Below are positions 47,938 through 57,594 of a DNA stretch of 64,000 bases, piece after piece. Below the pieces are notes generated by a model that saw only the letters and a list, made by a program, of their open reading frames with translations, ran no database searches and was not told the DNA's origin. The stretch covers positions 117,183-181,182 of the forward strand of contig NZ_JALBCV010000001.1 in assembly GCF_022602565.1 (NCBI RefSeq), written 5' to 3'. Every line of letters begins with the position of its first letter. Position 1 is the stretch's first letter. Origin of the DNA: Rosenbergiella metrosideri (GTDB taxonomy: Bacteria > Pseudomonadota > Gammaproteobacteria > Enterobacterales > Enterobacteriaceae). The position numbers were made by a program, and so were the translations under genes.

Positions 47938-50900
47938 ATGTCTAAAACTGAATCGACGACTCTTTCCTCTCTCTGGACTCGCAGCGAACAGGTTTCATTT
48001 CGTGACCGCCAGCAACTGCGTCGGCGATTGCGGGGGGTCGATAAGATCACTGGATCTGATGCACAGCAAGCGGTACTCACTAAAATTGAACAAGAGCTGC
48101 TAACGGCTGAGCAGCGACTGGTGACTCACGATGCTAGCCGTCCAGCGACTATCCATTTCCCTGAGAATCTTCCGGTCAGCCAAAAACAGCAGGCGATTGC
48201 CGATGCAATTGCCAACCATCAAGTGGTCATTATCGCAGGGGAAACTGGATCAGGGAAAACGACACAGATCCCGAAAATCTGTCTTGCACTCGGTCGCGGG
48301 CGTCAAGGACTTATCGGCCACACCCAACCACGACGCTTAGCGGCACGTACCGTTGCGACCCGTATCGCTGAGGAACTTGGGACCACGCTGGGGGGGGTGG
48401 TTGGCTATCGAGTCCGTTTTACCGATCAAATTTCTGACCAGACACATATTAAATTGATGACAGACGGTATTTTACTGGCTGAGATCCAACAAGATAAACG
48501 CCTGCTACAGTACGATACGATTATCATCGATGAGGCGCATGAACGCAGCCTCAATATCGATTTCTTGTTAGGTTATTTGCGCGAGTTATTGCCCAAACGC
48601 CCTGATTTGAAAGTTATTATTACCTCAGCGACGATTGATCCAGAGCGCTTCTCCAAACATTTTAATGATGCGCCAATCATTGAGGTGTCCGGTCGTACCT
48701 ATCCAGTGGAAGTCCGCTACCGGCCCGTGAGTGCCGACAGTAGCGAAGGTGACCGCGACCAACTGCAAGCTATTTTCGATGCCGTGGACGAACTCTACCG
48801 TGAGCCACCTGGCGATATCCTTATTTTTATGAGCGGAGAGCGAGAAATCCGCGATACCGCTGATGCGCTTTCCCGTCAAGGGCTAGCCCACACAGAGGTT
48901 TTACCGCTCTATGCGCGATTGTCGAATAGCGAACAGAACCGAGTGTTCCAGGCCCACACGGGACGCCGCATTGTCTTGGCAACGAATGTCGCTGAAACCT
49001 CACTTACCGTACCGGGTATCAAATACGTTATTGACCCAGGTACGGCGAGGATTAGCCGTTACAGTTACCGAACTAAAGTGCAGCGGCTGCCTATTGAGCC
49101 GATCTCACAAGCCTCGGCGAATCAACGAGCAGGTCGCTGTGGTCGGGTCTCTGAAGGGATTTGTATCCGTTTATATGCCGAGGACGATTATCTCTCTCGT
49201 CCCGAATTTACCGACCCGGAAATTTTACGAACCAACTTAGCCTCGGTTATTTTGCAAATGACGGCGCTAGGGTTAGGTAATATTCAGCACTTTCCCTTTG
49301 TTGAAAAGCCGGATAATCGCAATATTCAAGATGGCGTACGGTTATTAGAAGAGTTGGGGGCGGTCGAAAATGCCGCTCACGATGTCCAGAAATTAACCCC
49401 CTCGGGTCGACAATTAGCGCAATTACCGATCGACCCGCGGTTAGCTAAGATGGTGCTCTCGGCACAACAATTTGGCTGTGTTCGCGAAGCGATGATCATC
49501 ACTGCTGCACTCTCCATCCAAGATCCTAGGGAACGTCCCGCCGACCGTCAGCAGGCTTCTGATGAGAAGCATCGCCGATTTGCGGATAAAGAGTCGGATT
49601 TTCTGGCTTGGGTCAATTTATGGGATTACGTGCAAGCACAGCAGAAGTCATTAACCGGCAACCAATTCCGCCGCCAATGCAAAAGCGATTATCTCAACTA
49701 TCTGCGTATTCGTGAATGGCAAGATATTTATACGCAATTACGGCAAGTGGTGCGCGAACTCGGGTTCTCCCTTAACAGCGAACCGGCTCCCTACCGCGAG
49801 CTACACAGTGCCTTGTTAAGTGGACTGTTATCACGGGTGGGCCAAAAGGAAGTCGAAAAGGGCGAGTTTATGGGCTCACGACAAACACGTTTTCATCTTT
49901 TCCCCGCATCAAATTTATTTAAAAAACCGCCTAAGTGGGTAATGGTGGCTGAACTGGTGGAAACCAGTAAATTATGGGGTAGGATCGCCGCCAAGATCGA
50001 ACCTGAGTGGATTGAGCCGCTGGCGGGTCACTTAGTCAAACATAGCTACAGTGAACCCCATTGGGAGAAGAAGCAGGGCGCCGTCTCTGCCTTCGAAAAG
50101 GTCACGCTATACGGCTTACCGATAGTTTCACAGCGTAAAGTCAATTATAGCAAAATCGACCCGGCGATCTGTCGTGAGCTCTTTATTCGTCACGCTCTTG
50201 TCGAGGGGGAATGGCAAACCCAACATCGATTCTTTAGTCATAATCAAAAATTACGTTTGGAAGTTGAGGACCTTGAGCATAAATCACGTCGCCGCGATAT
50301 CTTGGTCGACGATGAAACGTTATTCGCTTTTTACGATAAACGTATCCCAGATACTATCGTCTCGGTGCGCCATTTCGATAAGTGGTGGAAGACAGCTTAT
50401 AAACAGGATCCGTATCAACTCGATTTCGATAAAAACATGCTGGTCCGTGAGGGTGCAGGGACCATTGATGCCAATGATTACCCTAATAGTTGGCGGCAAG
50501 GCAACGTGCAATTACCGCTCACTTATCAATTTGAACCTGGTAAGGATGCTGATGGGGTGACCGTCCATATTCCATTGCCGTTACTTAATCAGATTAACGA
50601 ACAAGGTTTTGATTGGCAGATCCCTGGACTGCGTAAAAGCCTAATCGTGGCATTGATTAAGTCGTTGCCGAAGCCGATCCGTCGTAATTTCGTGCCAGCG
50701 CCAGACTATGCTGACGCATTTTTAGGCCGGGTAACGGATGTAAACTTACCGCTACTCGAATGTTTAGAGCGTGAATTTCGGCGGATGAGCGGCGTCACGA
50801 TTGAGCGCGAGGCGTGGCATTTAGCACAGGTACCAGACCATCTTAAAATGACGTTCAGGGTGGTCGATGGGAATAAGAAAACCCTGCAAGAGAGTAAATC

Positions 50901-51840
50901 CCTGACTGAACTCCAGCTGCAGTTGAAGGGTAAGGTACGGGAGACACTCTCCAAGGTCGCCGACGTTGGCTTAGAAAAGCAGGGCGTAACCGAATGGGAC
51001 TTTGGCGAACTGCCGCAAACCTTTAGCCGTAAGCAAGCGGGTTTTACCTTGAAGGCGTGGCCAGCATTAGTGGATGAGAAGCAAAGTGTCGCAATCAAGT
51101 TATTCGATACCGAAGCGGAACAACAACAAGCGATGTGGCAGGGGCAACGGCGGTTGCTGCTACTTAACATTCCTTCACCAATCAAATATCTGCACGAGAA
51201 GCTGCCTAATAAAGCGAAGCTCGGACTGTATTTCAATCCTTATGGTCAAGTCCTACAGTTGATTGATGATTGTATCCACTGTGGGATCGATAAAATTATG
51301 GCGCAGCAAGGCGGGCTGGTTTGGCACGAGCAGCACTTTATGGCGTTACGTGAGAAAGTCAAAGCGGAGTTGAACCAGACCGTTGTAGAGATTGCGCAGC
51401 AAGTCGAGCAGATCCTCTCCACCGTTTTTGCGATTAATAAACGTCTGAAAGGGCGGGTCGATATGGCCTTAGCACTGGCACTCAGTGACATCAAAGCACA
51501 GCTATCTCATTTAGTCTATCCAGGGTTCGTGACGCAAAATGGCTGGCAGAAGCTTGCCGATACCTTAAGGTATTTACAGGCTATCGAGCGGCGATTAGAT
51601 AAGCTCCCCGTCGATCCGCACAGTGATCGTGCAAGAATGTTGCGCGTGCAGCAGGTTGAACAGGCGATACAGCGTTATCGTAATAAATTACCTAAGGCTG
51701 AACAGCACAACTATAAGGTGGTGGCTGCGCGCTGGATGGTCGAAGAGTTAAGGGTAAGCCTTTTTGCCCAGCAACTGGGAACCCCTTATCCGGTGTCAGA
51801 GAAGCGGATCACGCAACTACTGGAAGAGTCACCGAGCTGA
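47938..51840 (+). CDS. hrpA: ATP-dependent RNA helicase HrpA
   Basis: A 1300-residue DEAH-box helicase, equal in length to E. coli HrpA. Walker A is AGETGSGKTTQIPK, DEAH lies in IIDEAHERSLNIDF, SAT in ITSATIDPERF, and motif VI in QRAGRCGRVSEG; the winged helix, ratchet and OB-fold regions follow, then a long DUF3418 C-terminal half. HrpA resolves stalled ribosomes on mRNA and is involved in fimbrial mRNA processing. Confidence 0.97.
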   Translation: MSKTESTTLSSLWTRSEQVSFRDRQQLRRRLRGVDKITGSDAQQAVLTKIEQELLTAEQRLVTHDASRPATIHFPENLPVSQKQQAIADAIANHQVVIIAGETGSGKTTQIPKICLALGRGRQGLIGHTQPRRLAARTVATRIAEELGTTLGGVVGYRVRFTDQISDQTHIKLMTDGILLAEIQQDKRLLQYDTIIIDEAHERSLNIDFLLGYLRELLPKRPDLKVIITSATIDPERFSKHFNDAPIIEVSGRTYPVEVRYRPVSADSSEGDRDQLQAIFDAVDELYREPPGDILIFMSGEREIRDTADALSRQGLAHTEVLPLYARLSNSEQNRVFQAHTGRRIVLATNVAETSLTVPGIKYVIDPGTARISRYSYRTKVQRLPIEPISQASANQRAGRCGRVSEGICIRLYAEDDYLSRPEFTDPEILRTNLASVILQMTALGLGNIQHFPFVEKPDNRNIQDGVRLLEELGAVENAAHDVQKLTPSGRQLAQLPIDPRLAKMVLSAQQFGCVREAMIITAALSIQDPRERPADRQQASDEKHRRFADKESDFLAWVNLWDYVQAQQKSLTGNQFRRQCKSDYLNYLRIREWQDIYTQLRQVVRELGFSLNSEPAPYRELHSALLSGLLSRVGQKEVEKGEFMGSRQTRFHLFPASNLFKKPPKWVMVAELVETSKLWGRIAAKIEPEWIEPLAGHLVKHSYSEPHWEKKQGAVSAFEKVTLYGLPIVSQRKVNYSKIDPAICRELFIRHALVEGEWQTQHRFFSHNQKLRLEVEDLEHKSRRRDILVDDETLFAFYDKRIPDTIVSVRHFDKWWKTAYKQDPYQLDFDKNMLVREGAGTIDANDYPNSWRQGNVQLPLTYQFEPGKDADGVTVHIPLPLLNQINEQGFDWQIPGLRKSLIVALIKSLPKPIRRNFVPAPDYADAFLGRVTDVNLPLLECLEREFRRMSGVTIEREAWHLAQVPDHLKMTFRVVDGNKKTLQESKSLTELQLQLKGKVRETLSKVADVGLEKQGVTEWDFGELPQTFSRKQAGFTLKAWPALVDEKQSVAIKLFDTEAEQQQAMWQGQRRLLLLNIPSPIKYLHEKLPNKAKLGLYFNPYGQVLQLIDDCIHCGIDKIMAQQGGLVWHEQHFMALREKVKAELNQTVVEIAQQVEQILSTVFAINKRLKGRVDMALALALSDIKAQLSHLVYPGFVTQNGWQKLADTLRYLQAIERRLDKLPVDPHSDRARMLRVQQVEQAIQRYRNKLPKAEQHNYKVVAARWMVEELRVSLFAQQLGTPYPVSEKRITQLLEESPS

Positions 51841-51853
51841 TGCTCGGTGCGAC

Positions 51854-52666
51854 TTATTGAATATTATTGGTCAGCGCCGAAATTTTGCTGTTGAAAGAGC
51901 TTACGGCGATAGCACGGTTATCGGCGCGGTAACGATCTTGCGCAGAAGGCGCGGAGCTTTGCACGCCAATAATCTGCCATTGATTGTTATTATTAATCAT
52001 CAAGGGTGAACCGCTATCGCCCGGTAGCGTATCGCATTGGTGTGATAACACCGCCGTTTGTGACCAGCCAGTGATTTTACAGCCGATATGGGCAAAGAGA
52101 TTATCCAGGTTATCGGCAGGGTAGCCCGCTTGCGTTACGCTATTATCCACCGTGCTTAATGCTGCAATTAACTGCTCTCTTTTACCGCTAAAGAGTGGGA
52201 TTGGAGTAATCGCTGAAGGGGGATTGTGTAGAATCACGACAGCATAATCTGAAGGGGCGGCTTTCGCTGGAACAATCCACCCTTCACCTGCCGCTTTAAG
52301 TTTTCCTGCCAAGCCAGGTGCGACTTTCGCATCAATATCGTGGATCTCGTAAACCCAGCCTTTTTTTGTGGTAACAAAGCGTAATGCCACAGGCGGATCA
52401 AATTTACCGGGAGGGGCGAGTAAGCAGTGTCCAGCCGTTAAGGCGACATGCGGGGAAATCAGGGTGGCAGTACAGAGATTACCACTCTCCGTCTCAAGTT
52501 GACCGATAGCATCCCAAGGATGAAGTTGCGGCTTATCAATTTCTATGCGGTGATCTTTGCCGAAAAAGAGTGTTTTTATCTCTGCTGCACTGGGGGTATC
52601 GTCATCTGCGTAGGCAGTAAAGTGACAGCAGAACAGGGCAAAAAAACACAATCTTTTGAAGCGCAT
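51854..52666 (-). CDS. ydgD: Periplasmic trypsin-like protease YdgD
   Basis: A 270-residue serine protease. The signal peptide [20 protein letters not shown] is followed by [10 protein letters not shown] and a trypsin fold: His in LTAGHCLL, Asp in [10 protein letters not shown], Ser in [10 protein letters not shown]. The cysteines in LCTATL and GHC, and in IGCKI and HQC, could form disulfides. Long stretches match E. coli YdgD, which also lies near asr. The native substrate is unknown. Confidence 0.92.
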   Translation of the reverse strand: MRFKRLCFFALFCCHFTAYADDDTPSAAEIKTLFFGKDHRIEIDKPQLHPWDAIGQLETESGNLCTATLISPHVALTAGHCLLAPPGKFDPPVALRFVTTKKGWVYEIHDIDAKVAPGLAGKLKAAGEGWIVPAKAAPSDYAVVILHNPPSAITPIPLFSGKREQLIAALSTVDNSVTQAGYPADNLDNLFAHIGCKITGWSQTAVLSHQCDTLPGDSGSPLMINNNNQWQIIGVQSSAPSAQDRYRADNRAIAVSSFNSKISALTNNIQ

Positions 52667-52758
52667 AATGTTCTCAACAGCAGCATAGAAAATTTATAGC
52701 GACACTATAGACGTATCAACTAAGAAAAGGGAAGGTAATTGTCACTCAGTGGATGAGG

Positions 52759-52839
52759 TTAGATAAAACAACACGCAGCCATAATGCCACAAACAATGAC
52801 GGTCAGAAGAATAATTTCGTAACGGTAGCGGCGCATCAT
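52759..52839 (-). CDS. ydgU: Small membrane protein YdgU
   Basis: A 26-residue frame, MMRRYRYEIILLTVIVCGIM then AACCFI, preceded on the minus strand by GGGGG about seven bases upstream. The pattern of a short basic start and one hydrophobic helix closely matches E. coli YdgU (27 residues), which also lies between asr and ydgD and is co-transcribed with the acid-shock gene asr. Role unknown. Confidence 0.75.
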   Translation of the reverse strand: MMRRYRYEIILLTVIVCGIMAACCFI

Positions 52840-52857
52840 CGACAGACCCCCGTAAAG

Positions 52858-52882
52858 AAACACCCGGCATAACCGGGTGTTT
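52858..52882 (-). terminator. Hairpin downstream of asr
   Basis: A perfect 10-bp stem AAACACCCGG/CCGGGTGTTT with a 5-base loop lies between asr and ydgU. A short interrupted T-run follows on the minus strand, so it may let some transcripts read into ydgU. Confidence 0.7.
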
Positions 52883-52917
52883 ATATCACTTTGACGCTAG
52901 TAACGCTTAAGGCTCAC

Positions 52918-53373
52918 TTATTTTTTAGTGGCTTTCTTAGCGTGGTGTTTTTTTGCAGCTTGCGCTTTTTGTGCAGCAGGTTTTACTTTTTTAGCGTGGT
53001 GCTTTTTTGCTGCTTGAGCTTTTTGCGCTGCAGCAGGTTTTGCTTTCTTAGCGTGGTGCTTTTTTGCTGCTTGAGCTTTTTGCGCTGCAGCAGGTTTTGC
53101 TTTCTTAGCGTGGTGCTTTTTAGCTGCCTGCGCTTTTTGCTCTGCAGCAGGTTTTGCTTTCTTAGCGTGGTGCTTTTTAGCTGCCTGCGCTTTTTGCTCT
53201 GCAGCAGGTTTTGCTTTCTTAGCATGATGCTTTTTAGCATGGTGCTTAGCAGGTGCTGCAGTAGTTGTAGTCTTAGCAGCAGAAGCTGCTGGGGTAGCTG
53301 TGGTGTCTGCAGCGAAAGCTGCTGAAGAGATACCCATAGCCGCGGCAACTACCAGTGCGAAAAGCTTTTTCAT
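52918..53373 (-). CDS. asr: Acid shock protein Asr
   Basis: A 151-residue periplasmic protein. The signal peptide [21 protein letters not shown] is followed by a low-complexity Ala/Lys/His chain made of repeats [19 protein letters not shown]. Extremely basic and probably disordered, as in E. coli Asr, which is induced strongly at acid pH, processed in the periplasm and thought to protect envelope proteins. Probably under RstA control (box at 53,477-53,490). Longer than the E. coli protein because of added repeats. Confidence 0.95.
   Translation of the reverse strand: MKKLFALVVAAAMGISSAAFAADTTATPAASAAKTTTTAAPAKHHAKKHHAKKAKPAAEQKAQAAKKHHAKKAKPAAEQKAQAAKKHHAKKAKPAAAQKAQAAKKHHAKKAKPAAAQKAQAAKKHHAKKVKPAAQKAQAAKKHHAKKATKK
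52935..53240. repeat. 57-bp tandem repeat array in asr
   Basis: About five copies of a 57-base unit encode the 19-residue [12 protein letters not shown](E/A)QKAQAA repeat, with the fifth one residue shorter. Adjacent copies (for example those starting near 53,107 and 53,164) are identical or almost so, indicating recent duplication and potential for copy-number change. Confidence 0.85.
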
Positions 53374-53428
53374 TTGAATTTCCTCAATATCACATTATCG
53401 GATAGCTCACTGCGGAGCCGGTAGAGTC

Positions 53429-53490
53429 ACTATATGAGGATTCCTGAAAACTGTCCGTTGGTGATTGGTATCGGTATGTAACGGTATGTA
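53429..53490 (-). promoter_or_regulatory. RstA box and -10 of asr
   Basis: On the minus strand TACATACCGTTACA (53,490-53,477) matches the RstA consensus TACATNTNGTTACA at all but one fixed position, about 105 bases before the asr start. TATAGT (53,434-53,429) is a plausible -10 about 42 bases further on. No other gene uses this 125-base gap. Confidence 0.75.
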
Positions 53491-53498
53491 CATCTCGA

Positions 53499-54983
53499 CT
53501 AGTTTCCCAAGTAACGGCGCGTTAAGTGCTGTTTAAACCATTTAGGATTCAGTGTTTCCCCTGTAGCCTGTTGCACTAATGTGTCGACGGAGAATCGGCT
53601 ACCGTGGCGCCAGATCGCATTATTTAGCCAACTGAAAATAGGGTCGAGATCCCCTAGGGTGATAGCTTCATCCACGCTCGGTAGCTGTTGCGCTAGGCTA
53701 TTGAACAGTTGTGCAGCGTACATGGCACCTAAGGTGTAGGTCGGGAAATAGCCAAAGGAGCCATCCGTCCAGTGAATATCTTGCATACAACCATTGCGAT
53801 AGTCTCCCGCAGTACTCAAGCCGAGGTAGCGTTGCATTTTCTCATCCCATAGTGCTGGAATATCTGCGACATCAATCTTGCCATTAATCAGTGACCGTTC
53901 AATTTCGTAGCGCAGCACGACATGGGCAGGGTAGCTTACCTCGTCGGCATCGACACGGATCAATCCAGGGCTGACGTGCTGGACTTGCTGCACTAAGTCG
54001 TCAAGGGTGAGATCAGCAGCGGCGGTGAGATGTTGGCAGATAAGAGGATGCAGGCGTTGTAAAAATGCCTTACTGCGGCCGAGCTGCATCTCAAGAAATA
54101 GGCTCTGTGATTCATGTATCGCGGTAGAACGAGCCAAGGCAATAGGCTGACCTGGCCACTGTTTAGGCAAGTTTTGTTCATAGCGTGCATGGCCAGTTTC
54201 GTGGATGACGCCCATCAGGGCACTGAGGAATTCACTGCTATCATAGCGCGTGGTGATCCGCACATCCGTTGACACACCCCCACAGAAAGGATGAGCACTG
54301 ACGTCAAGCCGACCATGATTAAAGTCAAAGTCCAGCAGTTGCATAACAGACTCTGCTAAGGCTTTTTGTTGTGAGATAGGGTAAATACGAGCAGTCTTTA
54401 GGGCGGTGGCAGCCGGTTGTTTCGCGATAACCTGTTGCAGAAGATCGGGTAACCAACCAATTAATTCACCGAAAAGGGTATCGAGTCGTTGGCTTGTCAT
54501 GCCAGGTTCATAAAGATTGAGCAATGCGTCATAAGGTGTACTGCCGAGTGCTTGCGCCCGAAGTTGCGCCTCTTGTCGTGAGAGGTTGACCACCGGCACA
54601 AGGTTACGTTGAAATCCTTGCCAATCATTATCAATACGCTGTTGACGCCACGCTTGCTCGCAACGACTGCCGGCGAGGGCTTTGGCCTCGACCAATTCAG
54701 TGGGCAAGATCGCTGCATCGGCATAACGACGCGATATTTCACGAAGATTAGCGTGTTGGTCGCTGTCTAATGGCTCCTGTTGCGCCTGCGCGATCAGTTC
54801 TGCTGTGCTGGCTTGCACGAGAATTTCATGATGCATCACACTGAGTTCAGCTAAAGCCTCGCCGCGTTGATCGCTGCCGCCGCTAGGCATCATGGTCTGC
54901 ATATCCCAGCCAGCAATAGCAGAGAGATGATCAAGGCGAGCTAAGCGTTGAAAACGTTCAGTGAGGGCTTGGTAAGCTTTCAT
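53499..54983 (-). CDS. Carboxypeptidase Taq (M32 metallopeptidase)
   Basis: A 494-residue M32-family zinc carboxypeptidase. The zinc motif is HETGHARYE near residue 268; DVRITTRY, HESQSLFLEMQ and RVDADEVSYPAHVVLRYE are family signatures. No signal peptide is visible, so it is cytosolic. It removes C-terminal residues from peptides with broad specificity. Its start overlaps the rstB stop by ATGA, so it is part of the rstAB operon. E. coli lacks the gene; its role in acid response is not known. Confidence 0.94.
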   Translation of the reverse strand: MKAYQALTERFQRLARLDHLSAIAGWDMQTMMPSGGSDQRGEALAELSVMHHEILVQASTAELIAQAQQEPLDSDQHANLREISRRYADAAILPTELVEAKALAGSRCEQAWRQQRIDNDWQGFQRNLVPVVNLSRQEAQLRAQALGSTPYDALLNLYEPGMTSQRLDTLFGELIGWLPDLLQQVIAKQPAATALKTARIYPISQQKALAESVMQLLDFDFNHGRLDVSAHPFCGGVSTDVRITTRYDSSEFLSALMGVIHETGHARYEQNLPKQWPGQPIALARSTAIHESQSLFLEMQLGRSKAFLQRLHPLICQHLTAAADLTLDDLVQQVQHVSPGLIRVDADEVSYPAHVVLRYEIERSLINGKIDVADIPALWDEKMQRYLGLSTAGDYRNGCMQDIHWTDGSFGYFPTYTLGAMYAAQLFNSLAQQLPSVDEAITLGDLDPIFSWLNNAIWRHGSRFSVDTLVQQATGETLNPKWFKQHLTRRYLGN

Positions 54984-56305
54984 TTATTATCCTTGTGCGT
55001 AGCAGTAAGCAGTGAAGTATCCGGAGTAAAAGAATTAAGAGGCCAACTAAAACGTAAACAGGCTCCCCCTAAGGGGCTACTTTCCGCCCGAATAGAGCCT
55101 TGAAAGGCGTGAGCGATGGAGTGGACGATCGCTAAGCCCAAGCCGCAGCCACCCGTTGCGCGGTCACGACTCGGATCCAGACGTACAAAAGGCTCAAAGA
55201 TTTTCTCCCGTTGCTCGGCGGGAATTCCCGGCCCATCGTCTTCGACTTGTAAATAGCCACATTGCGAGTCAAACCATAAACTGATGCGTAATCGTCGCTC
55301 GGCATACCGTAAGGCATTGTTGACCAGATTATCGAGCACACGCTCCATTAAACGATTATCGGTGATATGACAGGCTCCCTTGGGTGGAACATCCAATTGA
55401 ATCATCTTATCCGCGCGGATAACGCGCAGATCATCCACCCACTCGACCAGCCATTCGCTCAGATCGATCTGCTGTAGAGAGAGGGCAACTTGTGGGCGGT
55501 CGAGGCGAGCGAATGTCAATAACTCTTGGATCAGTGCCTCAAGTTGCCCGATATCGCGGTTTAACGCCGTTGACTCGGCTACTGACAAGTTATCGCTCAT
55601 CGCTAAGCGATAGCGTAAGCGAACTAATGGCGTTCGCAATTCATGGGCAATGCCATCGATAAGTAATTTTTTACTGGCAACAAGGTCTTTAATATTATCG
55701 GCCATCTGGTTAAACGCGATCCCCAATCGATATAAACTAGAGGTATTCTCGAATTGTGTCCGAGCATCTAAATCACCCTCACCAAATCGCTGTGCCATCT
55801 TCTCTAATTTCAGCATTTCTTGCCAGTGTGGACGCATCCAGATAAATACTGGAAGCGCTAAAGACATGGCAATAAAGGTTAAGAGCAACACATCGAGCAT
55901 GCGCATCTGATGGAGAAAGAACAGATAGGGGATCGGGCCGACGGACAACACATAGTGACTACGAGGGATATGCTGGATAAAGGTGTATTGATCGTCTAAG
56001 GCAACGATTTCGCCAGCATGCAATCGGCGCATATCGGCAGGCGGCAATTGATAGTTTGTCAGCGGCTCAATATGCAGCTTAAACGAAAGGTTAAGATCGA
56101 GATTATCAACGGTACTGTTCCAATCCTTAGGCGGGATTTCGCGCAGTTCGCTGCGCATCAGTGATAGCGAACTGGCCATCAGGTCATTCATTGACTGTCT
56201 GCCCGCACGCTCTGCCGTCATTTTATAGACTAGGCCGACCAATAGGGTCATGACAATGAAGCAAACAAATAAGAGAAGGTAGAACTGAATAAACAGTTTT
56301 TTCAT
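54980..56305 (-). CDS. rstB: Sensor histidine kinase RstB
   Basis: A 441-residue membrane kinase. MKKLFIQFYLLLFVCFIVMT is nearly the same as E. coli RstB and was taken as the start, overlapping the rstA stop by ATGA. Two helices (about 5-30 and 135-157) flank a periplasmic sensor. HAMP (WEML...) precedes the H-box IDGIAHELRTPLVRLRYR, and N-, G1- and G2-boxes are seen in DNLVNNALRY, DDGPGIP and GGCGLGLAIV. Responds, via PhoPQ in E. coli, to low magnesium and acid. Confidence 0.96.
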   Translation of the reverse strand: MKKLFIQFYLLLFVCFIVMTLLVGLVYKMTAERAGRQSMNDLMASSLSLMRSELREIPPKDWNSTVDNLDLNLSFKLHIEPLTNYQLPPADMRRLHAGEIVALDDQYTFIQHIPRSHYVLSVGPIPYLFFLHQMRMLDVLLLTFIAMSLALPVFIWMRPHWQEMLKLEKMAQRFGEGDLDARTQFENTSSLYRLGIAFNQMADNIKDLVASKKLLIDGIAHELRTPLVRLRYRLAMSDNLSVAESTALNRDIGQLEALIQELLTFARLDRPQVALSLQQIDLSEWLVEWVDDLRVIRADKMIQLDVPPKGACHITDNRLMERVLDNLVNNALRYAERRLRISLWFDSQCGYLQVEDDGPGIPAEQREKIFEPFVRLDPSRDRATGGCGLGLAIVHSIAHAFQGSIRAESSPLGGACLRFSWPLNSFTPDTSLLTATHKDNK

Positions 56306-57033
56306 TCTGAGTCGGTTTCCCACGCTTGTGGGGCAAAGAGATACCCTTTATTACGAATCGTTTTGATACGAAAAGGCTCTGTGGCACTGTCGTAAAGTTT
56401 TTTTCGCAGGCGTGAAATGGCGACATCAATACTCCGGTCCATACCATCGTAACTCACTCCGCGTAATGTCTGCAGTAACACATCGCGGTTCAAAATTTGT
56501 CCTGCATGGCTTGCCAACTCCCACAACAAGTCAAAATCCGCAGTGGAGAGGGCGATAATTTCACCCGCTAGGGTGACCTGTCGGTTCACCATATCGATGG
56601 TGAGTTTGCCAAAGCTCATCACACGACTTTGACGCGCGGCACTCGGTCGTTCGTCTGTAGAGGCGGCGGAAGGTTGATTTTGACGTAGATGTAAACGCAA
56701 CCTTGCCAGTAATACCGCCGGCGGTGTTGTTTTTAAAATATAGTCATTGGCACCTATCTCTAGCGCTAATATATGGTTCATATCGCTATCCAACGAGGTT
56801 AACAATACGATTGGCCCTTGCCACTGAGTCCGCAGATCGCGGCATAAAGACATCCCATCTTTTCCTGGTAACATTATATCAAGTAACACAAGATCAGGTT
56901 TCTCGGCTAAAATCGTCGCTTCCGCGCGATCGCCACGCGTTTCGATAATCACTTCAATATCATGTTTTTTCAAGTAGGCCGAAATTAATTCGCCGACCTC
57001 AATTTCATCTTCAACGTAAACTATTTTATTCAT
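56302..57033 (-). CDS. rstA: Response regulator RstA
   Basis: A 243-residue OmpR-family regulator. The receiver has the acidic pair in YVEDEIE, phospho-acceptor Asp in LVLLDIMLPGKDG and Lys in YILKTTPPAV. The C-terminal winged helix ends ISRLRKKLYDSATEPFRIKTIRNKGYLF. Met four codons inside the longest frame was chosen (MNKIVYVEDE). First gene of rstA-rstB-carboxypeptidase Taq, with asr as next gene and probable target. Confidence 0.96.
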   Translation of the reverse strand: MNKIVYVEDEIEVGELISAYLKKHDIEVIIETRGDRAEATILAEKPDLVLLDIMLPGKDGMSLCRDLRTQWQGPIVLLTSLDSDMNHILALEIGANDYILKTTPPAVLLARLRLHLRQNQPSAASTDERPSAARQSRVMSFGKLTIDMVNRQVTLAGEIIALSTADFDLLWELASHAGQILNRDVLLQTLRGVSYDGMDRSIDVAISRLRKKLYDSATEPFRIKTIRNKGYLFAPQAWETDSE

Positions 57034-57195
57034 TTTTAACAAATTCTTTTTTTATTTAACAATAAAACAACGTTACTGGAAATTATAGTTACGTTATCAC
57101 GAAAAAGGCATCTCTTGCTGGTATAATAACGTAATTATATGCGACTATAAGCGCCGCAGATATGTGGTAGAAAATGACGAACACTGGGGGATGAT

Positions 57196-57594
57196 GTGCC
57201 GATGCCATCGACATCAACAATTGAAAATAATGACTCTATTTCATTTAATTACAGTAGCTTACTTTTAGCTTCCTGTAAGAAGAAATGGCGTTTCGTTGAT
57301 GCGATTTACGGAGTCCTCCCTATCTTTGGCGTAGTCACTCGAAAATCGGCACATAATAAGCTGGAAACTGTGGAGTACTTCAAAGAACTGGCACTGCAAA
57401 TTATTTCGACACAAGTCAGCGACGAAATGAATATTGCTCGATTATTGGTGCTAGCTGAACAACAAAATATTAAACACTTTACTATTCAATTACCTTATTC
57501 TCTTTCTGAGCATCAAATCACGCTTATCTACACGGAATATCGAAAGCCAGTTTCTTTACAGCAAGAAAATGACTTTCTGCATGTTCGCTTCTGA
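57196..57594 (+). CDS. Unrecognised 132-residue protein upstream of rstA
   Basis: A 132-residue soluble protein of unknown family, divergent from rstA with a 160-base shared spacer. It has no signal peptide or membrane segment. There is a mixed N-terminal part with a Cys-Lys-rich SSLLLASCKKKWRF and a predicted alpha/beta layout towards YRKPVSLQQENDFLHVRF. GTG 57196 was chosen because GGGGG lies five bases before it; ATG 57202 is also in frame. Its place beside an acid and magnesium two-component system suggests co-regulation, but nothing more. Confidence 0.6.
   Translation: MPMPSTSTIENNDSISFNYSSLLLASCKKKWRFVDAIYGVLPIFGVVTRKSAHNKLETVEYFKELALQIISTQVSDEMNIARLLVLAEQQNIKHFTIQLPYSLSEHQITLIYTEYRKPVSLQQENDFLHVRF

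Noticed and set aside
52935..53240. CRISPR-like array
   Set aside because: The direct repeats are contiguous, lack unique spacers and encode the Asr repeat protein in frame.
52918..53373. Long plus-strand frame opposite asr rich in Phe, Leu, Cys and Ser
   Set aside because: It is the antisense of the Ala/Lys/His repeat gene asr; it has no start signals of its own.
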